Shown here piece after piece: positions 51,399-60,846 of a stretch of 64,000 bases of DNA. This DNA is from Brassica napus. Its lineage: Eukaryota; Streptophyta; Magnoliopsida; Brassicales; Brassicaceae. Under the pieces are notes generated by a model. It was not told the origin of the DNA, made no database searches, and saw only the letters and a list, made by a program, of their open reading frames with translations. The DNA is taken from positions 1-64,000 of the forward strand of contig NW_026015078.1 of NCBI RefSeq assembly GCF_020379485.1, written 5' to 3'. The stretch's first letter is position 1; every line of letters starts with the position of its first letter. Made by a program: the position numbers and the translations under genes.

Positions 51399-51989
51399 TC
51401 TGACTTTTAGGAATGTAAAGGATTATCTGAGTTTAGAAAGGATTAAAGAAGGAGAATAAGAGATTAAGAAACAACTTAGAGACTAATGGAGAATCATAGT
51501 GAAATGAGTAAAGAGAAAGATTGTTTAGAACTGTCTAATCTTTATTAATGATCCTGAGTTACAATATATAGTAAGGAGAGCTTAGGGTTTCGATCACAAA
51601 AGGATAAGGAAAGCATGTGAAGTCAAAAGGAGGAGGAGCCTATATTTGAATCCGGCCAATGAGCTTCTCCAAGTGTGTGAGGCATCTAGCATCTTCCCAT
51701 AGATGCTGTTTACTTTCCAGTCCATGCCAGACTGTCAGTCCGCGCCTCATCCCTTCTTCCTCCGCGGTCTTATCCACTCCAATGCTTATCCTCCTCTCCA
51801 CTAAGTTACCTTGGTAACTTATCTTTACCTTGGTGAGTTTGGTTGATGTCCTATGTACGGATGGTACGGCCTGTACGGCCTTGTACGGATCACTCAACCC
51901 AAACTCATCTCTTCTTTCATACTTCATCTCTTCCTCTAATGCCTTAACTCCCTTAGCTCCTCTTCTCATATACTTAACTCTGATCAACA
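51399..51989 (-). repeat. 5' LTR of element E (minus strand)
   Basis: 591 bp, same as 45875-46465 by inspection. A TATA-like TATATATT lies on the minus strand at about 51563-51570. Confidence 0.94.
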
Positions 51990-53187
51990 AATAATACAAG
52001 GCAGCAACAAGACAGTATGCATTAACTTTAATCAGTTTCTAACTCATGAAAGCAAGCATGATTGGATAATATAAACTATCATCTTAACAAGGCATTTCAA
52101 TTTAGAACTGGCATTAAGCATTTTAAACATTTTCAATTGTATTGATATCAATCCTTGATTGATAAATCATCAAGTTTGATTCCCATTATCACAAGCAATG
52201 CAACAGATAGACACAAGGCATTATCAAGTTCTAATCTTTGCCAGCAAACTCTCTAAGCACAAGCATGATCATAACAGATTCAATACAAGCTACCTAGGCA
52301 ATTTTAAAGCTTCTTTACTCAGCAATTTAGACATGAATCTAATGCTTCAATGTAAGACAGCCTCAAGATGATAACATGCATTAATCTTTATCAGTCCCTA
52401 ACACATGAATGCAACCAGTTTTGACAGTACCATTTAGCACATTAATACACATTCATCTAGAGCTGGGATTAAGCAATAACATTATCAACCAACATCAGAC
52501 ACAATGCATAACCTTAGGTGATTTCATTTCATGAAAGCAATCAGGTTTAGACAACTTCTAACTTCCTAACAAGCCTCACTAGAATCAGGGTTAATCATTT
52601 TAAAATTTTTATTCAACCACCAAACAAGACTTTTTAAGCATTTTGGACAGATTCTAAAATTCATTTCATTTCATTTAGCAATCTTTAAACAATCCTCAGG
52701 TTTTCAATCACATCACAACATCACAACCAGTCAATATACTCAAGCTTTATACAAGAGAAAGAGGATTCTTACAGCCAAGGAACTAGTGTTAGTTCCTTGA
52801 AACTCCATAGATCATGGCAAGACAGTGAGCTGTTGGTGTCAACTCCAACTTCTCCTTCTCCCATGGACCTTTCTCTTGCACTCTCCATGTCAAAGACCAC
52901 ACCTTTCTTCATGTTGAATTCGCCACACCAGTACCAGCTGAAAGCTGTCACCTTTCTTCTTGGACAGTGAATAAGAACCCTTTGCTTCCAAGGTTCTTTC
53001 TTCTTCATGGGCTTCATGAGAGAGTGTAGATCAGCCAGAGACAGCTTCTGGACACCATGGATGAGCATACCTTCTTCTTGAAGAGTTGAACAGCCGGCTG
53101 GACCATGGAGCTTCTTCTTGCCTTCAAGCGACATGGAGGAGAGCTATGAGCTTCAGGGGAAGCAAGAACCAAGTTCAGATGAACCTG
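51990..53187 (-). other. Interior of element C, 5' part
   Basis: AT-rich leader region between E's AATAA duplication and C's primer site. Its repeated phrases (ATGCATTA, TCTAATGCTTCAATGTAAGACAG and similar) match the D interior at about 55040-55560 in reverse complement, supporting a common origin of C and D. Apart from the frame at 52769-53134 no coding sequence is seen. Confidence 0.65.
52769..53134 (-). CDS. Small open frame after the primer site of element C (121 aa), doubtful
   Basis: ATG at 53134, 53 bases after the primer site, 121 codons. It contains a Lys/Arg-rich stretch and no motif I recognise; there is no CCHC knuckle. The matching place in D does not keep this frame. It could be a remnant of a gag leader or chance. 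Confidence that it is translated is low. Confidence 0.2.
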   Translation of the reverse strand: MSLEGKKKLHGPAGCSTLQEEGMLIHGVQKLSLADLHSLMKPMKKKEPWKQRVLIHCPRRKVTAFSWYWCGEFNMKKGVVFDMESARERSMGEGEVGVDTNSSLSCHDLWSFKELTLVPWL

Positions 53188-53199
53188 GCTCTGATACCA
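53188..53199 (-). other. Primer binding site of element C
   Basis: TGGTATCAGAGC on the minus strand, directly after the 5' LTR end (AAATCACA). Confidence 0.92.
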
Positions 53200-53523
53200 T
53201 GTGATTTTTAAAGAGATCTCTACTCTGGTTGTATGTGTGTGTGTGTAACTCCAATGGAGAAGGATAAGAGCTTGTTTTAGGTGATTTGAGAACAGAGATT
53301 GATGAGAGTGTTTAAGTGTTTATGAGACTAAAGAGAATGAGATTAAGAGACTGAGAGACTAAGAGAATAAGTGTTTAGAGATTAGAGTTTTAGATTCAAG
53401 AACTAGTTTTTCATTTCCATGAAGGAGAAGGGAAATCCCCCTAACTCTCTTAAGAGTTACAATTTCGTCCATACATCTGTTTATATAGGCTGTTACAATC
53501 TGAGACATCATAAACCTATATCT
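53200..53523 (-). repeat. 5' LTR of element C, first fragment
   Basis: The primer-site-proximal 324 bp of C's 5' LTR, matching 41853-42176. TATATAAA on the minus strand is at 53480-53487. It is cut at TATCT by element D. Confidence 0.94.
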
Positions 53524-54544
53524 TGTTAACTTGAAGAGAAGAAGTGGAGAAGCAAAAGTGATGAGTTGAGTTGGTGCTTGTGCAAAGACATGGCAAGATC
53601 TTCAGAGATTGTATGTTAAGGCTTTGGGAGAGTCTTAAGGCTTCAGAAGTGGTCTGATGAGTGTGCAAAGATAGGGTTAAGTCCAGGAGGGACTTAGACA
53701 CCATTTGGAGAAGATTTGGGTCAGACAGTAACTCCAAAGTTACCACAGTAACTTTGGAAAGTTACCACAGTAAGATTGGAGAAGTTTGGGCAAGTTGGTG
53801 TAAAAGTGAATAGTGAATCACTAGTCACTATTCAGGTTGACTATTCACTATTTGGGTCACTATTCAGGATGTGAAGAGTGTGCATAGTATATGGATAAGG
53901 CACCAAGGTTTGAATCTAGTCAAAGGGAATCAAGAAGATGCTTTGTGGAGGCAAACAACCAATGGGAGCTTCCTTGTGTGTGATTGGCTAGTTCTGGTCT
54001 TGGACAGGCTGTCTCTTGCTGTAAAGAGAAGGGAGCCACGACCATGAACCTGGACAGATGCATGGAAAGATTAGTAGGAGCCTAAGGAGAGCCAATCACA
54101 AGCAAGGAGCCAGCTTGCCTTGGTTTGAATTAAAGTGAGCCAGCTTAGCTTATCCAATCAGCACACATCACTCAGATTACAACAAGACCAACTCATCCTC
54201 ACCATCCATTCCTCTTAAGTTATTTCTATCCATTAGATATAGGTTTATGAGTTTGCAAGAGTGTAAAACCTATATAAAGAGCCTCATGGGCGTGTGTAAC
54301 TCTCTTAAGTGAGTATGGGGGTTTTCCCCATCTCCTTCATAAATATAAAAGTGTGTTCTTGATCAGATTCTCTTAATCTACCCCTTTCTTAGTCTCTAAT
54401 CTCTTAATCTCTCTAAGTCTCTTTGTTTCTGATTCAAGTTCATACTAGTTTCATCAGACCTCTTATTCAACTAGTTCAAGACCTTATTCTTTGCCTCTAA
54501 TGGCTTCTCATACACATACACAGCCAGAGCTCTCAAATCTCATA
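53524..54544 (+). repeat. 5' LTR of element D
   Basis: 1021 bp. The upstream part carries two inverted repeats: CCAAAGTTAC-4-GTAACTTTGG (53734-53757) and TGAATAGTGA-8-TCACTATTCA (53807-53834), plus extra CACTATTCA copies to about 53868. A TATA box is at 54271. Confidence 0.94.
54271..54278 (+). promoter_or_regulatory. TATA box in the D 5' LTR
   Basis: TATATAAA, preceded by ACC, lies about 270 bases before the LTR end. The same sequence is in the 3' LTR at 57423. Confidence 0.7.
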
Positions 54545-54556
54545 TGGTATCAGAGC
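54545..54556 (+). other. Primer binding site of element D
   Basis: TGGTATCAGAGC follows the LTR; the match to the elements above continues with CAGGTTCATC as in element C. Confidence 0.92.
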
Positions 54557-56480
54557 CAGGTTCATCAGAACCTGAGCTGAGCTTCCGCAAATCCACAGCT
54601 CTCATCTCAGCTCAAACCAAACCCTTGAAGTCATATCCATCCGAGTTCAGCTCTTGAAGAAGAAGAGACTTGAAGCCATGGAGTGTTATCCTGTCCCTCA
54701 AGCCGTTGCTGTCTGTACCTGATGGAGAGAGTCTCATTGGAAGCAAAGGAGGATGGAGAGGCGTCATGAACCTCAAGCCAAAACTCCTTGTCCAAGAGCT
54801 TGTTACATCCTGCTACAAGAAAGATGAAGTGAAGAGAAGCAGGCTTGATAGTATGGAGCAAGGAGGGGTCTTTGGGTGTGAGAAACAAGAAGGAGGCCAT
54901 GGACTGAAGGAGAAGGAGTTGGGTGACGACCTAGACTCTTGAATCCAACCATATCATGGCCAGATTGCCTTTGGAGGCTTAAGGAACCAACCTGGTTCCT
55001 TGTGTAAGTGATTCTTTAAAACCTTCTTGATATTGAGCTTGTGGTGTGACTGTGCCTGGTTATTGTGATGTGTATTGATTGAAAAACCTGAGGATAATGT
55101 GTGATTGCTAAATATAATTAGTTGAATCTGTCCCAGGATGCTTTAAAGGCTTGTTTAGTGTTTAAAGAGTAAAATGCTTGCTCCTGTTAAGTAATGAGTT
55201 TGCTAAATGTGAAATGGTATTGTTTGAAACTCATGAACTGAAAACAGATTGAAAGTAATGCATTGTCTGATGTTAAGTGATGATAGTAATGCTTAGCCTA
55301 AGTTATAAATGAATGTGTGATGAATTGTATTGTTGCATTCATGAATTAAAACTGATTAAGGTTAGTGCATACTGTCAAATGGCTGTCTTACATTGAAGCA
55401 TTAGATTCATGTCTAAATGCTGAGTAAAGAAGCTTTAAAAATTGCCTAAGTAGCTTGTATTGAATCTGTTAGGATCATGCTAGTGCTTAGAGAGTTTGCT
55501 TGCAAAGATTAGAACTTGAAAATGTCTAGTTTAATCTGTTGCATTGCTTAAAGACATTGGTGTTCAAACTTGATGATGCATCAAGGGTTGACCCAATGCA
55601 CTTGTGTCTTATCTTTGCTGGAGTTTGAGTGATGTTTCAGGTTCACAAGAGGTGTTCTTGGTTCACCATCCATCCGAGTTGAAAGAGGAAGACTTTGCCC
55701 ATTGTGTGGAGCAATGGAGAGTTGAGAAAGAAGTGGTGATGCGCCACTGGTGTGAAGTCTCACTGAAGCTCACTTGCAAGCTTGGACCTATACTCAATCC
55801 AAGCTTGAGGAGGGGAGTTTAGTGAGCTTCCATGCGATCCAAGAAGTCCATTGCAAGCATCTGAAGAAGGAGCCATCCGGGGCTTAGGCTGTGGCGAGTC
55901 TATTCAAGAGAGTACTCAAACTAAGACAGAGTACTCTTGGCTGTAAGAAGATGAAGGCAACTCTATCAAGGCGTCTTCTAGTGTGAAGTGATTGGAGAGA
56001 TAGCTGAAGCTTCCACAAGCATTCCATGAAGATGGCAAGATCAGAAGAGAAGCGGCAATGGTGTGTGTGTGAGGATCATGAAGCAATCCATTCAAGCTTG
56101 TTCCTGTGAGAGTCTCAAGCTTGAGGGGGAGTGTTGAAGCTTACATGATCCAAGAGAGCTTGGTGGTTATTCTAGAAGAGGAAGCAACCTGTTGAGAAGT
56201 ATGATGAAGGATGAAGAAGCAATGTCCAAGGCGGCTTCAAGTGTTGAGGTGATTGGAGAGTGGCTGAAGCATCCTCATGTAGCTCAAGCAACAAGGTGGC
56301 GACTCTATAAGAAGAAGAAGCAGCCAAGACTCAGTAAGAGAAGTTGTATCTCCAAGAAGAGGCTGATCTGGTGTGTCCGAGCACTTCAACCTAACAAGAG
56401 GTTAGGTGAAAGGGGGAGAGACCAAGATTAGGCAGTAAGGAGAGTACAAGGCGTGGGATGATTGTAGAGGCCATGATCTA

Positions 56481-56523
56481 GAGTCTTTGTGTCCCTTACA
56501 TTGTTGGTAAGGCACAAAGACTC
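56481..56523 (+). other. Long hairpin near the 3' end of element D
   Basis: GAGTCTTTGTG (56481-56491) and CCTTAC (56494-56499) pair exactly with GTAAGG (56507-56512) and CACAAAGACTC (56513-56523): 17 base pairs, a 2-base bulge and a 7-base loop. The same structure is in C with one mismatch. Confidence 0.75.
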
Positions 56524-56666
56524 ACTGGCCAATCCCTAGGCCTTGGAGACTTTACTCTTTTTCCCTCATCAAGGCTTTGTCCCAAAGGGTTTTCCTTGGT
56601 GAGGTTTTTAATGAGGAAGTTCTTCAAGGTTCCAAGCTTGACTTAGAATCAGCTAGAGTCAAGCTT

Positions 56667-56675
56667 GAGGGGGAG
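56667..56675 (+). other. Polypurine tract of element D
   Basis: GAGGGGGAG abuts the 3' LTR. The stem CAAGCTTGAC (56633-56642) / GTCAAGCTTG (56658-56667) lies directly upstream. Confidence 0.88.
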
Positions 56676-57696
56676 TGTTAACTTGAAGAGAAGAAGTGGA
56701 GAAGCAAAAGTGATGAGTTGAGTTGGTGCTTGTGCAAAGACATGGCAAGATCTTCAGAGATTGTATGTTAAGGCTTTGGGAGAGTCTTAAGGCTTCAGAA
56801 GTGGTCTGATGAGTGTGCAAAGATAGGGTTAAGTCCAGGAGGGACTTAGACACCATTTGGAGAAGATTTGGGTCAGACAGTAACTCCAAAGTTACCACAG
56901 TAACTTTGGAAAGTTACCACAGTAAGATTGGAGAAGTTTGGGCAAGTTGGTGTAAAAGTGAATAGTGAATCACTAGTCACTATTCAGGTTGACTATTCAC
57001 TATTTGGGTCACTATTCAGGATGTGAAGAGTGTGCATAGTATATGGATAAGGCACCAAGGTTTGAATCTAGTCAAAGGGAATCAAGAAGATGCTTTGTGG
57101 AGGCAAACAACCAATGGGAGCTTCCTTGTGTGTGATTGGCTAGTTCTGGTCTTGGACAGGCTGTCTCTTGCTGTAAAGAGAAGGGAGCCACGACCATGAA
57201 CCTGGACAGATGCATGGAAAGATTAGTAGGAGCCTAAGGAGAGCCAATCACAAGCAAGGAGCCAGCTTGCCTTGGTTTGAATTAAAGTGAGCCAGCTTAG
57301 CTTATCCAATCAGCACACATCACTCAGATTACAACAAGACCAACTCATCCTCACCATCCATTCCTCTTAAGTTATTTCTATCCATTAGATATAGGTTTAT
57401 GAGTTTGCAAGAGTGTAAAACCTATATAAAGAGCCTCATGGGCGTGTGTAACTCTCTTAAGTGAGTATGGGGGTTTTCCCCATCTCCTTCATAAATATAA
57501 AAGTGTGTTCTTGATCAGATTCTCTTAATCTACCCCTTTCTTAGTCTCTAATCTCTTAATCTCTCTAAGTCTCTTTGTTTCTGATTCAAGTTCATACTAG
57601 TTTCATCAGACCTCTTATTCAACTAGTTCAAGACCTTATTCTTTGCCTCTAATGGCTTCTCATACACATACACAGCCAGAGCTCTCAAATCTCATA
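56676..57696 (+). repeat. 3' LTR of element D
   Basis: 1021 bp, same length as the 5' copy and no difference noticed. It is followed by the TATCT duplication and the rest of C's LTR. Confidence 0.94.
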
Positions 57697-57701
57697 TATC
57701 T

Positions 57702-58374
57702 AATGGCTGTAAATCACTTAAGAGGAATGGATGGTGTAGATGAGCTGGTCTTGTTGCAATCTGAGTAGTTGATGCTGATTGGTTAAGAGGAGATGGAGTC
57801 TGATTGGTTTAATTCAAAATGGGGAAGGCTGAACTGTGATTGGCTCTCTTTAGGCTCCTCCTAATCTATCCAGAGATCAGTCCAGGTACATGGTCGTGGC
57901 TCCCCTTGTCTTTACAGCCAAGGCCAGCCTGTCCCAAGACCAAACTAGCCAATCACACTCCAATGGCATCTTCTTGATTCTCCTTTGATGCCATCTGATC
58001 AGAACCTTATCCACAAGACTGGGACCACTTTTATAACTCCTAAACCTTGCCCAGACATTGCACAAGCCTTCCCGGGACGTCAGGTTCGCCCTATTTTTGC
58101 ACCAACTCCAAAACTTCTCAAATGGCCGAGTTATGCAAATCTGGGTCGCCCTGGTCCGTACGGATCCGTACTGTCCGTACATGTCCGTACTGCCTCGCCC
58201 TATCTTTGCACACTCGCCCATTTGCTCCCAAATACACTTCTAAGTCTCTCCTAGACTTGACCCTAACTTTGCACATCCATCAGGACACTTCTGGACACCT
58301 TGCCCTATCTTTTGCACAAGCCCCAACTCAACTCAACACTTTTAGTTTCTCCATGTCTTCTCTTCAAGTTAACA
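57702..58374 (-). repeat. 5' LTR of element C, second fragment
   Basis: The remaining 673 bp of C's 5' LTR, matching 42177-42849. Together with 53200-53523 it gives the full 997 bp. The GTAC cluster is repeated at about 58156-58190. Confidence 0.94.
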
Positions 58375-59003
58375 CGAAGAAGCTGTGCAATTCCCAAACT
58401 GGGAAACCTAGAATCACCTGATTTGAAAGTGGGATAACTTCTTCTTGCCAACTCCTATGAGATTTATTCAACGTCCTGGTGATTCTCCACCACTTTAGGT
58501 ATCCAAATCAAGCTTCTCACAAAGTGATTCATCCTGGTTTGATTGGAACGACGATGAAGCTGTGCTATTTCCAAATTGGGAAACTGGAATCACCAGATTT
58601 GAAAGTGGGATAACTTCTTCTTGCCAACTCCTATGAGATTTATTCAACTTCCTGGTGATTTTCCACCACTTTATGTATCCAAAAAAAGCTTCTCACAAAG
58701 AGATTCATCCTGGTTTGATTGGAACGACGAAGAAGCTGTCCTATTCCCAAACTGGGAAACTGGAATCACCTGATTTGAAAGTGGGATAACTTCTTCTTGC
58801 CAACTCCTATGAGATTTATTCAACTTCCTGGTGATTCTCCACCACTTTAGGTATCCAAATAAAGCTTCTCACAAAGTGATTCATCCTGGTTTGATTGGAA
58901 CGACGATGAAGCTGCGCTATTCCCAAACTGGGAAACTGGAATCACCTGATTTGAAAGTGGGATAACTTCTTCTTGCCAACTCCTATGAATTTATTCAACT
59001 TCC
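58375..59003. repeat. Satellite block between C and A2 (about 3.6 monomers, diverged)
   Basis: The 176-bp satellite resumes at C's CGAAG duplication. These monomers carry more substitutions than the centre of the array (CTTTAGGTATCC twice, CACAAAGAGATTC, TATGAATTTATTC), variants otherwise seen only at 27-30 kb. The last 27 bases (58977-59003) are repeated on the far side of A2 at 61917-61943. Confidence 0.94.
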
Positions 59004-59041
59004 AGATCAGAAACTAGAAGCCATCTCTGATCCTATGATAA

Positions 59042-59374
59042 GCTGGTGTGTAATATCCAGCTTGGGTTCTCTGATTTGGTGTGCCATATCCAGATCAGAA
59101 GCCTTGGAGTATCAGGAGGCGAGCCATCTCTCTTGTGTCCCACATCAATCCACAAACCTTGATACAGATCGAGTCTTTGATTCTCTGTTTGCAAGGATTA
59201 TCTCTGTGATCCATCCTAGACACTAAGCAGGGTGATCATGTGTCTGTGGAGCAGAAAAAAAACATCTTTATAGCATCCCATAGCTCTAAGGAGAAGACCA
59301 TATCCATCACCTTTCATCCACCCACGCCCCCTTCAAGTGATCCAGGGAGAGACAGCCATTCCAGGGCTGCACCA
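59042..59374 (+). repeat. 5' LTR remnant of A2
   Basis: The last third of the element-A LTR, ending CTGCACCA, followed two bases later by the primer site at 59377-59388. Confidence 0.92.
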
Positions 59375-59376
59375 AG

Positions 59377-59388
59377 TGGTATCAGAGC
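59377..59388 (+). other. Primer binding site of A2
   Basis: TGGTATCAGAGC, in the same position relative to the LTR end as in element A. Confidence 0.9.
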
Positions 59389-59457
59389 CTCTTGAGGGTT
59401 AGGGTTTGAAGTTTTAACAAAGGAGCACGAAATCTATCAGTTAACAAACTGTATTCT

Positions 59458-60834
59458 ATGTCTGGATATGAAGAAGAGCTTACAATTCCATTCTTCTATG
59501 GGAAGATTGATACAGAGGCATACCTTGATTGGGAAAAGAAGATGGAGTTTCTCTTTGGACTCCTATACTACACTGAAAAGAAAAAGGTATGTCTAGCAGT
59601 CAATGGACTCTGTGGAAGTGCATTCTCATGGTGGCAGAGAGTTTCTCAGACTAGGAGATTTGAAAAAAAACCTCAAATTATTTCATGGGTGGAGATGAAG
59701 ACCTTGATGAAGAAGAGGTTTGTCTCGCAGTGGAAACTTTCAAAACTAAAACCAGAAGCAGCAACAAAGCTTACTATTTTAGATCAGCCTGCCTATTGGT
59801 CTGAATTGCCATTAAAACCGGCTGAGAGAAGATCTGTGGTTCCTGTTCTATCATTGAAACAAGAGGAGGAAAAGCAGCAAGCTTCTATATTAGCTTCTCC
59901 AATAAAACAGATTGAGGAGAGTCATAAAACTGAACCAGAACCAACAACTCTTTGTTTAAAACTAGAGGAGGAGGCAGAAGTTGCAGAAGCTGAGTGTGGC
60001 CACGTGCCTGATCAAATAAAACAAGAAGAAAAGGTTCCTGGAGGGTCATCTAAAGCTCTTGAATTGGTGCTTCCTACTGTTGAGCAAGGTGATAACTTTA
60101 AGTCTTTAGCTTGTGAGTTACTAATCAGACCTTTGGTATGTCTTCAGCTCAGCTTAGTGGAACATCTGAGAGTTGTTAAGGGCCTGCAACAAGTTGTTTT
60201 TGAACCAGGAGGAAGCTTGTGTGTGGTTAGAAGAAACAAACAAATTCTGGATCAGAAAGCAACTGCATACAAGCTCAATTTGCAAGGTTCATTCACTCTT
60301 GAAAAACAAGATTTGTGGTCAAATCTTTTTAAAGGGAGAGAGAATGGTATGATAAAAACTATTTGCAGAGAGAATGAAGGAGAGTCAGGAGGTAACACGT
60401 CCTTTATCAGGTTCATAACTGACCAGAACAAGCTGAGAAGAGATAAACAGGAACTGGTGGTGGTTAAAGAGAAGCCAGAACTGGAGGATGAGTATGGGGA
60501 CCAAACCACACGACCACCTGACCAGAAGGATGTTAAACTGAGAGTACATGGTCTCATGTTGATGACCAGGACGTGGATAGGATCATCCTGGAGAGAAGCA
60601 TTCAACTGCAAACTCAACAAAGTGGAGAAATCATCTGCCTTGGAAGCCACATGCAGTGAGGAAAGTTCCAAGATGTTGCTGAGACATGAAGAAGGACTGC
60701 AGAGCTTTGTGTTTCATCCTGGAGAGACTAGAGAGGTGATGATATATCTCATGGCCAGGTCAGGAACTTTGGAGTTAAATTATCAAGGTTCTGTCATCCT
60801 ACAGAGCTTGGATTTGAGGACAAATCCTTTTTAA
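59458..60834 (+). CDS. Gag-like protein of A2 (458 aa)
   Basis: Nearly identical to residues 1-458 of the element-A protein: gypsy-like Gag N-terminus (AYLDWE, WW at 58-59, WVEMKTLMKKRFV), acidic middle, and both diverged internal units, the second incomplete. A run of five T instead of four just before the polypurine tract shifts the frame and ends it with TAA at 60834, whereas in element A the frame continues into the LTR. The alignment of the two internal units continues through the polypurine tract in element A's frame, so the extra T here is probably the derived change. No enzyme domains are present. Confidence 0.65.
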   Translation: MSGYEEELTIPFFYGKIDTEAYLDWEKKMEFLFGLLYYTEKKKVCLAVNGLCGSAFSWWQRVSQTRRFEKKPQIISWVEMKTLMKKRFVSQWKLSKLKPEAATKLTILDQPAYWSELPLKPAERRSVVPVLSLKQEEEKQQASILASPIKQIEESHKTEPEPTTLCLKLEEEAEVAEAECGHVPDQIKQEEKVPGGSSKALELVLPTVEQGDNFKSLACELLIRPLVCLQLSLVEHLRVVKGLQQVVFEPGGSLCVVRRNKQILDQKATAYKLNLQGSFTLEKQDLWSNLFKGRENGMIKTICRENEGESGGNTSFIRFITDQNKLRRDKQELVVVKEKPELEDEYGDQTTRPPDQKDVKLRVHGLMLMTRTWIGSSWREAFNCKLNKVEKSSALEATCSEESSKMLLRHEEGLQSFVFHPGETREVMIYLMARSGTLELNYQGSVILQSLDLRTNPF

Positions 60835-60846
60835 AGGAGGAGGGGA
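60833..60846 (+). other. Polypurine tract of A2
   Basis: AAAGGAGGAGGGGA, directly before the TG of the 3' LTR. Confidence 0.88.

Larger units (their letters stand above)
45875..51989 (-). mobile_element. Element E: full-length Ty1/copia retrotransposon (minus strand, 6115 bp) inserted in C
   Basis: LTRs of 591 bp (45875-46465 and 51399-51989) look identical. The target duplication AATAA lies at 45870-45874 and 51990-51994. Read on the minus strand the LTR starts TGTTGATCAG and ends GTCAGA, so its ends are TG...GA, a non-canonical pair fixed by the TSD and by the adjoining primer site. Primer site 51387-51398; polypurine tract 46466-46474. The polyprotein frame is complete apart from one TAG. 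It is related to element F, whose zinc knuckle is identical, and more distantly to B1/B2. Confidence 0.95.
54557..56675 (+). other. Interior of element D: non-coding body with repeated 3' modules
   Basis: The longest plus-strand frames are 72-90 codons, without recognisable domains. A module containing GTGATTGGAGAG and GCTGAAGC occurs twice (about 55965-56015 and 56227-56270). Polypurine-like sequences after AAGCTTGAG occur three times: about 55800-55818, 56111-56133 (followed by TGTTGAAG, like an LTR start) and the true one at 56667-56675. A strong hairpin lies at 56481-56523, and the conserved 3' block at about 56550-56620. The body reads like a 3' region expanded by duplication. Confidence 0.7.
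53524..57696 (+). mobile_element. Element D: non-autonomous LTR retrotransposon (4173 bp) inserted in C's 5' LTR
   Basis: LTRs of 1021 bp (53524-54544 and 56676-57696) look identical. The 5-bp duplication TATCT lies at 53519-53523 and 57697-57701. With that duplication, and a primer site adjoining the LTR as in the other elements, the LTR runs TGTTAACTTG to CTCATA, i.e. TG...TA ends. A 7-bp duplication with TG...CA ends would also fit the sequence, but copia elements normally make 5 bp. The 2131-bp interior has no polymerase or gag domain. It is related to C in both LTR and interior. Confidence 0.92.
41853..58374 (-). mobile_element. Element C: long non-autonomous LTR retrotransposon on the minus strand, host of D and E
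   Basis: The target duplication CGAAG lies at 41848-41852 and 58375-58379. Its 997-bp LTR is at 41853-42849. The other LTR is split by element D into 53200-53523 and 57702-58374 (324 + 673 = 997 bp). Orientation follows from the polypurine tract (42850-42858) and primer site (53188-53199), both on the minus strand. Own interior, without E, is about 4.2 kb and shows no polymerase or gag. It resembles the interior of D in several blocks, so C and D are related families depending on an autonomous copia-like partner (inference). Only one LTR difference was noticed (A/T at about 42095 versus 53442). Confidence 0.93.

Noticed and set aside
54670..54942. 90-codon frame in D as a possible captured host gene
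   Set aside because: Opposed by an equally long minus-strand frame (54631-54900), no domain recognised, and not kept in C.
56192..56431. 79-codon Lys/Arg-rich frame in D
   Set aside because: The homologous stretch in C has an in-frame stop after about 30 codons, so coding is not supported.
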